NCBI RefSeq assembly: GCF_003076275.1
Contig: NZ_CP029064.1
Span: 4,692,001-4,756,000, forward strand
Length of the DNA stretch: 64,000 bases
Direction of reading: 5' to 3'
DNA from: Microbulbifer sp. A4B17
GTDB lineage: Bacteria > Pseudomonadota > Gammaproteobacteria > Pseudomonadales > Cellvibrionaceae
Below, piece by piece: positions 49,710-57,640 of this stretch (positions within the stretch are counted from its first letter, which is position 1; every line of letters begins with the position of its first letter). Both the position numbers and the translations under genes were made by a program. The notes under the pieces are model-generated. The model was not told the DNA's origin. It saw only the letters and a program-made list of their open reading frames with translations, and did not search any database.

Positions 49710-50393
49710 TTGCTGGATACCACCTATAACGTCGAAACACCTGAGGGGATCGATTTACGCGCACGGGCAGCTGGGCCCGTGCCGCGTATCCTTGCCTATG
49801 CCGTGGACGTTTTTTATCGATCACTAATATTGGCTGCGATCGGCATGGGCCTGTTCTTCGCCGGTTTTGCCGGTGCTGGCATCTGGCTCGTCTGCGCCTT
49901 TCTTCTCGAGTGGTTCTACCCGGTATTTTTTGAGGTCATGCGCCGTGGCCAGACACCAGGCAAGAAGTCTTTTGGCTTGATGGTGGTCAACGATAACCTC
50001 ACGCCCGTGTCTTGGAGTGCATCCATCGTACGCAACCTGCTGCGCTTTGCAGATTTTATGCCGTTTGCCTACGCCACTGGCGTAATCAGCATGACCCTTG
50101 GGCGCCACTTCCAGCGACTCGGAGATCTGGCTGCAGGCACTCTGGTGATCTATCGCGAAGAGGAAAAGGCACCGATTGCCCTCCCAGATACAACCCCGCT
50201 CCCACCACCGCAAAACCTGCGCCAGCAGGATCAGCAAGCACTGGTCAGCTTACTGGAGCGTCACGAGGATCTAAGTGAAGCGCGCCAGCGGGAACTCGCC
50301 AACCTGCTCGAGCCGATTACCCGAAAAAAGGACAGCGATGCCTTGAGCTACCTGCGTTCCGTAGGCAGTTGGCTACTCGGTGGCAGGGGATAG
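49710..50393 (+). CDS. RDD-family membrane protein
   Basis: 227 aa. RDD domain with the diagnostic Arg/Asp helix at PRILAYAVDVFYRSLILAAI and the later conserved SWSASIVRNLLRFADFMP and HFQRLGDLAAGTLVI; about three helices, then a cytoplasmic basic tail. A TTG at 49710 is the best start, preceded by AGGAG. RDD proteins may transport or support membrane complexes; this one sits in the MoxR operon, 12 bp before the SpoIIM-like gene. Confidence 0.85.
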   Translation: MLDTTYNVETPEGIDLRARAAGPVPRILAYAVDVFYRSLILAAIGMGLFFAGFAGAGIWLVCAFLLEWFYPVFFEVMRRGQTPGKKSFGLMVVNDNLTPVSWSASIVRNLLRFADFMPFAYATGVISMTLGRHFQRLGDLAAGTLVIYREEEKAPIALPDTTPLPPPQNLRQQDQQALVSLLERHEDLSEARQRELANLLEPITRKKDSDALSYLRSVGSWLLGGRG

Positions 50394-50405
50394 GCAGAGA
50401 TACCT

Positions 50406-51380
50406 ATGAAGCAGAGAGACTTTGAGAATCGCTACCGCGACAGCTGGGAGCAATTAGAAGCCTGGCTGAAAGCGGATCGTAACAAGTCCGAAGTTGCGGC
50501 TCTGGACCTGCCCGTCGCCTACCGAAACCTTTGCCAGCAGCTGGCGATGGCAAAGGAGCGACAATATACCAACCGCCTGATAGACCACCTCAACCAGCTG
50601 GTTATGGCCGCACATCATCGTGTCTACCGCCAGGAGACCTTGCGCCGCAAGGGTTGGTTGCACTATTTGTTGGCGGGTTTTCCCCAAGCTGTACGCGCTA
50701 ACAGCCGGACCGTACTGCTAGCCACCGCTCTGTTCTTAGTGCCGGGGCTAATTTTGGGCATCGGCACTTACAACAACGATGCCCTGGTCTACGCCGTCAT
50801 GTCACCAGACCAGGTTATGGATTTTGAATCCATGTATGACCCGAGCAATCGGGTGCTGGGCCGCGAGCGCGGTTCAGATACCGATCTGTTCATGTTCGGT
50901 TTTTATATCAAGAACAATATTGGCATCGCCTTTCGCACCTTTGCCGGCGGTGTACTTTTTGGCCTGGGGTCAATTTTCTTCCTGGTATTTAACGGCATCT
51001 ATATTGGTGCTGCTTTCGGACATATTACCCGGGTCGGCTTTATTTCGACTTTCTATCCATTCGTGATTGGCCACGGCGCCTTTGAGTTAACTGCCATCGT
51101 TTTAGCTGGTGCGGCGGGACTGATATTGGGACGCTCACTCGTCGACCCGGGTCAACACCAGCGTACAGTGGCACTGCGCCTGGCCGCGGTGGAGGCAATG
51201 AAAATCATGTACGGTACTTTCCTGATGTTGGTGATTGCCGCCTTCCTCGAGGCCTTCTGGTCTTCTAGTGCCAGTACTCCAATTGCGATCAAGCTCGGGG
51301 TAGGCGCCCTGTTTTGGGTGCTGGTCTTTGCGTACTTTATCCTGGCGGGGCGCAGGGAGGACGCAAACCATGCAAATTAA
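50406..51380 (+). CDS. SpoIIM-family (stage II sporulation M-like) membrane protein
   Basis: 324 aa with about six helices and the SpoIIM core FGFYIKNNIGIAFRTFAGGV, VLFGLGSIFFLVFNGIYIGA and then GFISTFYPFVIGHGAFELTA. No sporulation is implied; this family is common in non-spore bacteria near MoxR genes. It overlaps the next gene by 11 bp, so it is in a tightly coupled operon. Confidence 0.88.
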   Translation: MKQRDFENRYRDSWEQLEAWLKADRNKSEVAALDLPVAYRNLCQQLAMAKERQYTNRLIDHLNQLVMAAHHRVYRQETLRRKGWLHYLLAGFPQAVRANSRTVLLATALFLVPGLILGIGTYNNDALVYAVMSPDQVMDFESMYDPSNRVLGRERGSDTDLFMFGFYIKNNIGIAFRTFAGGVLFGLGSIFFLVFNGIYIGAAFGHITRVGFISTFYPFVIGHGAFELTAIVLAGAAGLILGRSLVDPGQHQRTVALRLAAVEAMKIMYGTFLMLVIAAFLEAFWSSSASTPIAIKLGVGALFWVLVFAYFILAGRREDANHAN

Positions 51381-52950
51381 GAATCTGGCCGTGCGCGCCC
51401 GCTTGCGCTCCCCCTGGGAGTCTGTCGATCTCGGCATCGCCCTGGCACGAAAGTACTGGTGGCAGCTTTTTATGGTCTACCTGTTGCCCTCAGCGCCACT
51501 ATTTGCCCTGTGTTATTGGCTGTTTCCAGAGTCACCGATGCTCTCCATCTTATTTATCTGGTGGCTGAAACCGGTATTTGATCGGCTGCCCCTGTTTATG
51601 ATCAGCCGCGCATTATTTGGCTCACCGGTATCCGTTGGCACGGCCTTGAAGCATTTCTTCAGCCAGAATCGTCGCGACTGGTTTTTGTGGCTCACTTTCC
51701 GTCGGCTGAGCCCCACGCGCTCTTTTGATATGCCTGTCACTGTACTGGAACAGTCCACGGGCAAAGCCCGCTCCTCGCGTATCGGAGTACTACATCGCAA
51801 ACACTCCGGTGCAGCTACCTGGCTGACGATTACGCTTTACCATATTGAGATGTTCCTCCTCGCTGCATTGTCGGTGATGGCATTTCTGTTTATCCCTGAG
51901 CAGTATTCCGGTGGGATCGATTGGATGCCTCTGCTCCTTGGGGATACTCAATGGTTAGAGTGGATATACAACGGGCTTTACCTGTTTGTTATGGCGGTTG
52001 TTGCCCCCTTCTATATCGTCAGTGGGTTTTGTCTCTACATCGGCCGCCGCATCGAACTGGAAGGCTGGGATATTGAAATTCAATTCCGAGATCTGCTTGA
52101 AAACCAACAGCACAAAAAGGAATCCCGCCGTAGAAATAATCCCGGTGCCACCACTTTGGTTCTACTTTGCAGCCTTATCTTAATGGCGGTATTACCCGCA
52201 CCGCCTACCAGCGCAGCGCCGGCGGAAACCCCACAGCAAGCCCAGGAACATATTGATGAAATCCTCGCCGGTGAGGACTTTCACCAAATTCAGGAAGTTA
52301 GTGGTTGGCGTAAAAAGGACAAAACAGAAATCGAGTTAGCCGAGGAAAAATTTCCAGATTGGCTGATCGACTTTATTGAATGGCTCTTTGAAAGCAATCC
52401 AGATGAACCCAGGAGTGAATTCAAATGGGGCCCAACAATCGCAAAGATTCTGGAAATTGTGCTGTGGGTAGGAATAGTGTGCGGTCTCGGTTACCTGATC
52501 TGGAGACATCACGAAAAGATTCTTCAGAGCTTACAGTGGCAGGCCAAGCCAAAGAAAAAGCAGCCCGTCCCCGAAACCCTATTCGGCCTGGATGTACGCC
52601 AATCGAGTCTGCCCGATGATGTCTGTGCAGAGGTCATGCGCCTGTGGGTAGAGGGCGATAAGCGAGCCAGTCTGGGACTGCTGTATCGCGCCACTCTTTC
52701 TCACTTGATTGAGGATTTCGAGTTCCATTTCGGCGACCACCTCACCGAAAGCGAATGTGCCCAGCTGGTGCGCACAAGACAACAGGAACCCAAAGAAGAA
52801 CAGCCCCCGGTAAGCCCCACGCTGAGTCATTTTGTACAGGAACTCACCGCAAACTGGCAGCAGCTTGCCTATGCCCACCGACCGCCGCAAGAGGCCCAGG
52901 TAAACACCCTTTGCGGTCAGTGGCAGCAGGAGTTTGGCAATGACCGTTAA
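51370..52950 (+). CDS. DUF4129-type membrane protein
   Basis: 526 aa from ATG at 51370. The first half has several helices (WWQLFMVYLLPSAPLFALCY, FYIVSGFCLYIGRRIEL); the middle contains a helix with a signal-like stretch and a periplasmic acidic segment; the C-terminus is a cytoplasmic domain of DUF4129 type (DVCAEVMRLWVEGDKRASLG, LLYRATLSHLIEDFEFHFGD). Function unknown; this domain partners MoxR/DUF58 modules. Overlaps the next gene by 11 bp. Confidence 0.82.
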   Translation: MQIKNLAVRARLRSPWESVDLGIALARKYWWQLFMVYLLPSAPLFALCYWLFPESPMLSILFIWWLKPVFDRLPLFMISRALFGSPVSVGTALKHFFSQNRRDWFLWLTFRRLSPTRSFDMPVTVLEQSTGKARSSRIGVLHRKHSGAATWLTITLYHIEMFLLAALSVMAFLFIPEQYSGGIDWMPLLLGDTQWLEWIYNGLYLFVMAVVAPFYIVSGFCLYIGRRIELEGWDIEIQFRDLLENQQHKKESRRRNNPGATTLVLLCSLILMAVLPAPPTSAAPAETPQQAQEHIDEILAGEDFHQIQEVSGWRKKDKTEIELAEEKFPDWLIDFIEWLFESNPDEPRSEFKWGPTIAKILEIVLWVGIVCGLGYLIWRHHEKILQSLQWQAKPKKKQPVPETLFGLDVRQSSLPDDVCAEVMRLWVEGDKRASLGLLYRATLSHLIEDFEFHFGDHLTESECAQLVRTRQQEPKEEQPPVSPTLSHFVQELTANWQQLAYAHRPPQEAQVNTLCGQWQQEFGNDR

Positions 52951-54247
52951 AAGAATATTGATAAGTGCCCTGGTGCTAGGCTGTGTCGCATTGGTATGGC
53001 TGTTCCTTACCTTCTACGAGCGCTACTCCGAAGAAATCGATATCGGCTGGGGCACAAAAGCCCGGCACAATCCCTACCTGGCCGCCGAGCAATACCTCAC
53101 CGACTTACAGATGAAGCCGCGCCAGGCGGATAATATATCTGTACTCCAAGGCCTAGCCTCCGATGCCACCCTGTTTATCAGTAGCTCCAGCCAGGTCTAT
53201 AACCCCACCAAAGCCCAAGAGCTTATCGGGTGGGTCGAGCGCGGTGGTCACGCTATCGTCGTGGCCTATACCGGCAACTTCGACAGCGACTCCGGACGCA
53301 GTGAAAACCGCGACTGGCTGCTTGAAGCCATGGACGTCTCCATTAAAGAGGGTTACAGCGAGTTCGAACTGCAGCAAACACTGGAACAACTTCTCGGGGA
53401 GGATGCCGTACTCGAACCTGAGCAGAACCCCGCCGATGCCATGCGCGAGCACAATCGTAAAATTGACGAAGGCGAGCCGGAAGAGGAACCCGAAGAGGAG
53501 CCATCCCGCAACCCAGTTGTGCCAGAGGAAGACCTGATAACTCTACCTGTTGAGGGTAATAGTGGGATACAGCTATATCTAGACCCCAGCCACCTGCTCT
53601 ATCACCCGGCGTTCAACGACGAGACTTACGATAATGGGCCTGTTTTCTGGGCAAAAATATCCCGCGACGACAGCGGAGTACCATTTATGCAGTTCGAGCG
53701 CGGCAATGGTGTGATAACCCTGATGACAGACAGTACCCTATGGCAATCCCAGCGTATCGGCCACTTCGATCACGCCTATTTCTTACAGTTGCTGGCCGGT
53801 GAAGGAGAGTTTATCTTTCTCACCCGCCCCCGCTTTGAATCCCTTTCTAAGGTTGCTCGTCAATATGCCGCAGAGTTTTTTCTCGCCGGCGCACTGGCCT
53901 TACTCGCTTGGCTATTACTACACGGACGCCGCTTCGGCCCATTGCAGCCGGAGCCGGAAGTGTCCCGCCGTTCGCTGTTAGAGCACATCTCCGCCTGCGG
54001 CCACTACTACTGGCAGGACGATCAATGTGAAGCCCTGCTGCGCGGCTACCGTCAAGAGCTCCTACGGCGCCTTGACGCCACCCATATCGACGCCACTAAA
54101 AAGCGCAAGCTGTGCGACAAGCTCTGTGCCCCCACAGGCATGGATGAACGTCTAGTAGTGGAAACCCTGTGGGGCAAGCCCCCTACTACTGAAGAAACAT
54201 TTACTGAACACATGCGTAATCTGCAGCGAATTGAGGCAGTCCTATGA
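52940..54247 (+). CDS. DUF4350 protein
   Basis: 435 aa from ATG at 52940, supported by GGAG 7 bp upstream. N-terminal helix, then the DUF4350 domain (NPYLAAEQYLTDLQMKPRQA, SQVYNPTKAQELIGWVERGG), an acidic Glu/Pro repeat near 165-185 (EPEEEPEEEP), a second helix near 310 and a cytoplasmic tail. DUF4350 is similar to a GATase1-like fold. Function unknown; component of the MoxR envelope module. Ends with ATGA overlap to moxR. Confidence 0.82.
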   Translation: MTVKRILISALVLGCVALVWLFLTFYERYSEEIDIGWGTKARHNPYLAAEQYLTDLQMKPRQADNISVLQGLASDATLFISSSSQVYNPTKAQELIGWVERGGHAIVVAYTGNFDSDSGRSENRDWLLEAMDVSIKEGYSEFELQQTLEQLLGEDAVLEPEQNPADAMREHNRKIDEGEPEEEPEEEPSRNPVVPEEDLITLPVEGNSGIQLYLDPSHLLYHPAFNDETYDNGPVFWAKISRDDSGVPFMQFERGNGVITLMTDSTLWQSQRIGHFDHAYFLQLLAGEGEFIFLTRPRFESLSKVARQYAAEFFLAGALALLAWLLLHGRRFGPLQPEPEVSRRSLLEHISACGHYYWQDDQCEALLRGYRQELLRRLDATHIDATKKRKLCDKLCAPTGMDERLVVETLWGKPPTTEETFTEHMRNLQRIEAVL

Positions 54248-55248
54248 GCGAGACCACTCTTCAACCGGAACAACAAACCGCGAGCCCATCACCTGACTGG
54301 CAGGCAGCATCCGCCAGGCTGCAGCTGCTGCGCAACAATATTAATCGACTGTTGATTGGCCAGGAACAGGTGGTCGACCAGGTAGTGGTAGCACTGTTGG
54401 CTTCCGGCCACGTACTGCTGGAAGGCGTGCCCGGCCTCGGTAAAACCCTGCTGGTGCGCACCCTGGCCAACTGTTTTGGCGGTAATTTCCGCCGCATCCA
54501 GTTTACCCCAGACCTGATGCCCGCCGACGTCACTGGCCACGCCATGTACAACATGGGGGAGAGTCGCTTTGAAGTGCGTCGCGGACCGGTATTTACCAAC
54601 CTGCTGCTGGCGGATGAAATCAACCGCGCCCCCGCCAAAACCCAGGCCGCCCTGCTGGAAGTGATGCAGGAAAAGCAGGTCACCATCGACGGCCAGGCAC
54701 TGAAAGTACCCAGCCCGTTTATGGTGCTCGCCACCCAGAACCCCATTGAGCAGGAGGGTACCTACCCGCTGCCAGAGGCGGAGCTTGACCGCTTCCTGCT
54801 GAAAATCCTGATCGATTATCCCAGCCTTGATGCGGAACTGAAATTAGCCGCGGCCGCCAGCAGTGGCCGCATTGAGCGCAGCCTGCAGGAGAAGCTGTCG
54901 GGGGAGATTACTGTCGAGGAGTTGCAGCAACTTCAAGCCCTGGTGCCCCAGGTGGGCCTCGACGAGCAGGTATTGAATTACGCCGTGCGCCTGGTGCGTG
55001 CCACCCGTCAATCGCCACAGCTGCGCAGTCCCGCCGGCCCCCGCGCCAGTATCGGCCTGCTACAGGCCGCTCGCGCCAATGCCCTGTTACAGGGACGAGA
55101 ATTCGTATTGCCAGATGACATCAAAGCCATGGCAATCCCGGTGATGCGCCACCGTATCGGCCTGTCACCGGATATGGAAATTGACGGTGAAACTGCCGAT
55201 ACCGCCCTGGCGATGATTATCGACAGCGTAGAGGCGCCGCGACTGTGA
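54244..55248 (+). CDS. MoxR-family AAA+ ATPase
   Basis: 334 aa, normal size. Walker A in EGVPGLGKTLLVRTLA, Walker B in LLLADEINRAPAKTQAALLE, sensor 1 near ATQNPIEQEGTYPLPEAELD and the lid with PRASIGLLQAARANALLQGR. MoxR proteins act as chaperone-like ATPases for von Willebrand or DUF58 partners. It overlaps both the DUF4350 gene upstream and the DUF58 gene downstream by 4 bp. Confidence 0.95.
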   Translation: MSETTLQPEQQTASPSPDWQAASARLQLLRNNINRLLIGQEQVVDQVVVALLASGHVLLEGVPGLGKTLLVRTLANCFGGNFRRIQFTPDLMPADVTGHAMYNMGESRFEVRRGPVFTNLLLADEINRAPAKTQAALLEVMQEKQVTIDGQALKVPSPFMVLATQNPIEQEGTYPLPEAELDRFLLKILIDYPSLDAELKLAAAASSGRIERSLQEKLSGEITVEELQQLQALVPQVGLDEQVLNYAVRLVRATRQSPQLRSPAGPRASIGLLQAARANALLQGREFVLPDDIKAMAIPVMRHRIGLSPDMEIDGETADTALAMIIDSVEAPRL

Positions 55249-56642
55249 CACAGACTGTAGCTGCGGCCGAGCAGCAGGCAGTACCAGCAAAAAGCGGTCG
55301 TACCGGCCCAAGCCCGCGCCTGGTAAAACTGCTCGGCTACTGGTGCCTGGCCTCCCTGGCAATTACAGCAGCGCGAATCTGGATTCCGCAAACCAGCTCA
55401 TTTATCGGCAACCTTTGGTGGGGAGCGAGTGCCCTGCTAATCGGTGCCGCCCTGCTGGACTTTCTCACCGGCTATCGGGTAACCGGCCTGCAGGGGCTGC
55501 GGCGACTGCCTGGCAACCTGGCTCTGGGCGTACGCAATACTGCACGGCTAAAACTGCGCAATACCAGCCCGCGCCCCCTGTTACTCCAGGTTTCGGACTC
55601 GATCCCACAGCAACTGGGATCGACAGGGCTGCCGCGCTCAGCACAGCTCAACCCCGACCAGGAAATCACCATCGAGTACGACCTGGTACCCCGCCGCCGA
55701 GGCAGCGCCTCTTTCGGACGAATCGAGGTGCTGGCCAACTCTCCCTGGGGACTCTGGCAGACAAGGGTATGGCTGGGAAAGGAGCAGACCGTAAAGGTCT
55801 ACCCCAATTTTCTCGGCATTTCATCACTGCAGTCACTCTCCACCGAGCAGAGCTTGCGCCTGATGGGATTACACCAGCAACAGCGACGCGGTGAGGGCAT
55901 GGACTTCCGTCAGTTGCGGGAATACCGCCAGGGCGACAGCCAGCGACAGGTGGATTGGCGCGCAAGTTCGCGACTGCGCAAACTGATCAGCCGCGAATAC
56001 CAGGATGAGCGCGACCAGGAAATTATCTATATGCTGGATTGCGGCCGTCGGATGCGCGCTAAAGACGGCGAACTGAGCCACTTCGACCACGCGCTAAACG
56101 GCCTGTTGCTTTCCGCTTATGTTGCCATCAAACAAGGCGACGCGGTCGGCTTGCAAGCATTTGCTGCTGCACAAGAGAGCAGTGGTGGACAACTGCCGCC
56201 GGTGAAAGGGGAAAGCGCTATCAACCTGCTGTTGAATAACGTTTACGATCTTCACTCCGGCACCAGCAGTGCCGATTACACTGGCGCCGCACAACATCTG
56301 ATGGCCCACCACAAGCGCCGCGCCCTGGTAATCCTGATTACCAACTTGCGCGATGAAGACAGTGACGAGCTGCTCGCCGCAATCAAATTGCTGTCACGCA
56401 ATCACCTGGTGATGATTGCCAGTCTGCGGGAGACCTCCGTGGACAAATTGTTAAAGCAACCAATCCAGAACTTCGACAATGCGATAAACGGTGCCGCAGC
56501 GAGAGACTTCCTGCGTCGTCGGGAGCAACTACTCCAGCATTTGCAGGCGCACAATGTCATAGTGGTGGACTCAAGACCGGAGCTTTTGCACCAGTCCCTG
56601 GTGGAAGCCTACTGGCGCCTGAAGCGCAGTGGCAGAATCTGA
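55245..56642 (+). CDS. DUF58 protein
   Basis: 465 aa. GTG start at 55245 overlaps the MoxR stop. Two helices near the N-terminus, then the DUF58 signature GEGMDFRQLREYRQGDSQRQ, VDWRASSRLRKLISREYQDE and a von Willebrand-like domain with YMLDCGRRM. Acts with MoxR; the precise process (peptidoglycan, osmotic or envelope stress) is not established. Last gene of the run, followed by a terminator. Confidence 0.93.
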   Translation: MTQTVAAAEQQAVPAKSGRTGPSPRLVKLLGYWCLASLAITAARIWIPQTSSFIGNLWWGASALLIGAALLDFLTGYRVTGLQGLRRLPGNLALGVRNTARLKLRNTSPRPLLLQVSDSIPQQLGSTGLPRSAQLNPDQEITIEYDLVPRRRGSASFGRIEVLANSPWGLWQTRVWLGKEQTVKVYPNFLGISSLQSLSTEQSLRLMGLHQQQRRGEGMDFRQLREYRQGDSQRQVDWRASSRLRKLISREYQDERDQEIIYMLDCGRRMRAKDGELSHFDHALNGLLLSAYVAIKQGDAVGLQAFAAAQESSGGQLPPVKGESAINLLLNNVYDLHSGTSSADYTGAAQHLMAHHKRRALVILITNLRDEDSDELLAAIKLLSRNHLVMIASLRETSVDKLLKQPIQNFDNAINGAAARDFLRRREQLLQHLQAHNVIVVDSRPELLHQSLVEAYWRLKRSGRI

Positions 56643-57003
56643 TCCCAGCAGGTTTACCGAACGGGGATTCTTCGAATCCCCTCTTTTCAAACCCTCTCTC
56701 CTACCTCTCCCTACCCGCGATACTCCTGGACTGCCTGGGAACTCTCCCCGACTCCAAGAATCTGTTATTAAGCGCATTATCTACCGGAGCCATTATCGCC
56801 CGGGAAAATTAAATTAATTTTCAGAGAGCGCTAGGGAAAAGGAATTAATTTCCAACCAAACCTGATAGAGCTCAATTTACCTCACGCTAGTTCGCAAAAG
56901 TTATCTTGTGGCAGTGGCACTTTGCTGTATCACCAGTTAACCTCTTGTTACTCACCGCCGGGTATTTAAAATGGGCCCCGGCAAAATACAGACCATCTTA
57001 TTT
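56643..57003. other. Interval with terminator and promoter space
   Basis: 360 bp after the DUF58 gene. It holds the terminator at 56663-56681 and then AT-rich non-coding sequence that should carry the promoter for the His-rich protein and copper receptor genes. No conserved copper-responsive box was recognised by eye. Confidence 0.5.
56663..56681 (+). terminator. Intrinsic terminator after the MoxR-DUF58 operon
   Basis: GGGGATTC-TTC-GAATCCCC, an 8-bp perfect stem, followed by TCTTTT, 20 bp after the DUF58 stop. Confidence 0.82.
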
Positions 57004-57438
57004 ATGAGCGGTAAGCGCACCATCCAATACTGTTCCCGTCTGTCCCAGTGGCAGGCGCTGTTGCTATTGCTGGTATTTCTCAGTGCGCGCGGTCTGGTTC
57101 CTGCGGGTTTTATGCCTGCAGAATTTGCAGCGGGAACGCCCTATGGGCTCTGCCATGGCGATAGTCGCAGCGCATTATTGCTCAATGCCCTCAGTGCGCA
57201 TTCCCACAGCGATCATCACGGCGACCACTCTTCAAGCCACAATCACGATACGCTAACCGCGCACTCGTTTGCCGATAACCACTGTAATTTCTCCGCCGCT
57301 GCCAGTATTGCCAGCGCACCATCTACAGAACTGGAAATAGTCCTATCCGGTTTTACTCAACCGACTTCTTATCCGGCTTTTTTTCGCGTTATCTCTAACG
57401 CTTACAGCCGCCCACTGATTCGCGCGCCCCCGGTTTAA
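57004..57438 (+). CDS. His-rich small membrane-linked protein, DUF2946-like
   Basis: 144 aa from ATG at 57004. One N-terminal hydrophobic helix (ALLLLLVFLSARGLVPAGFM) followed by LCHGDSRSALL and a His/Asp/Ser cluster HSHSDHHGDHSSSHNHD, then NHCNFSAAASIAS. The layout fits DUF2946 copper-associated proteins. It precedes the TonB copper receptor by 200 bp, so periplasmic metal binding near copper import is likely. Confidence 0.75.
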   Translation: MSGKRTIQYCSRLSQWQALLLLLVFLSARGLVPAGFMPAEFAAGTPYGLCHGDSRSALLLNALSAHSHSDHHGDHSSSHNHDTLTAHSFADNHCNFSAAASIASAPSTELEIVLSGFTQPTSYPAFFRVISNAYSRPLIRAPPV

Positions 57439-57640
57439 TTCCTTTTTTATTCCAACATCATCCCTCCGCAGCTCGCTGTGGAGCGCAAGTCTCATTGCTG
57501 TCTTAATATTTTCAGCGCTTTGAGCCTTGCCAAAATACGACCACTTTTTCAGGTGGGGATATGTCGCGTGCGCCAAATATTACCCAGGCCTGCGCGCTTA
57601 CTGCTGCGTGCCCGAAACGCCAGCGAAAAGGATTGAAACC

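Noticed and set aside
50406..51380. Evidence for sporulation (SpoIIM)
   Set aside because: SpoIIM-family proteins are common in non-sporulating Gram-negatives within MoxR operons.
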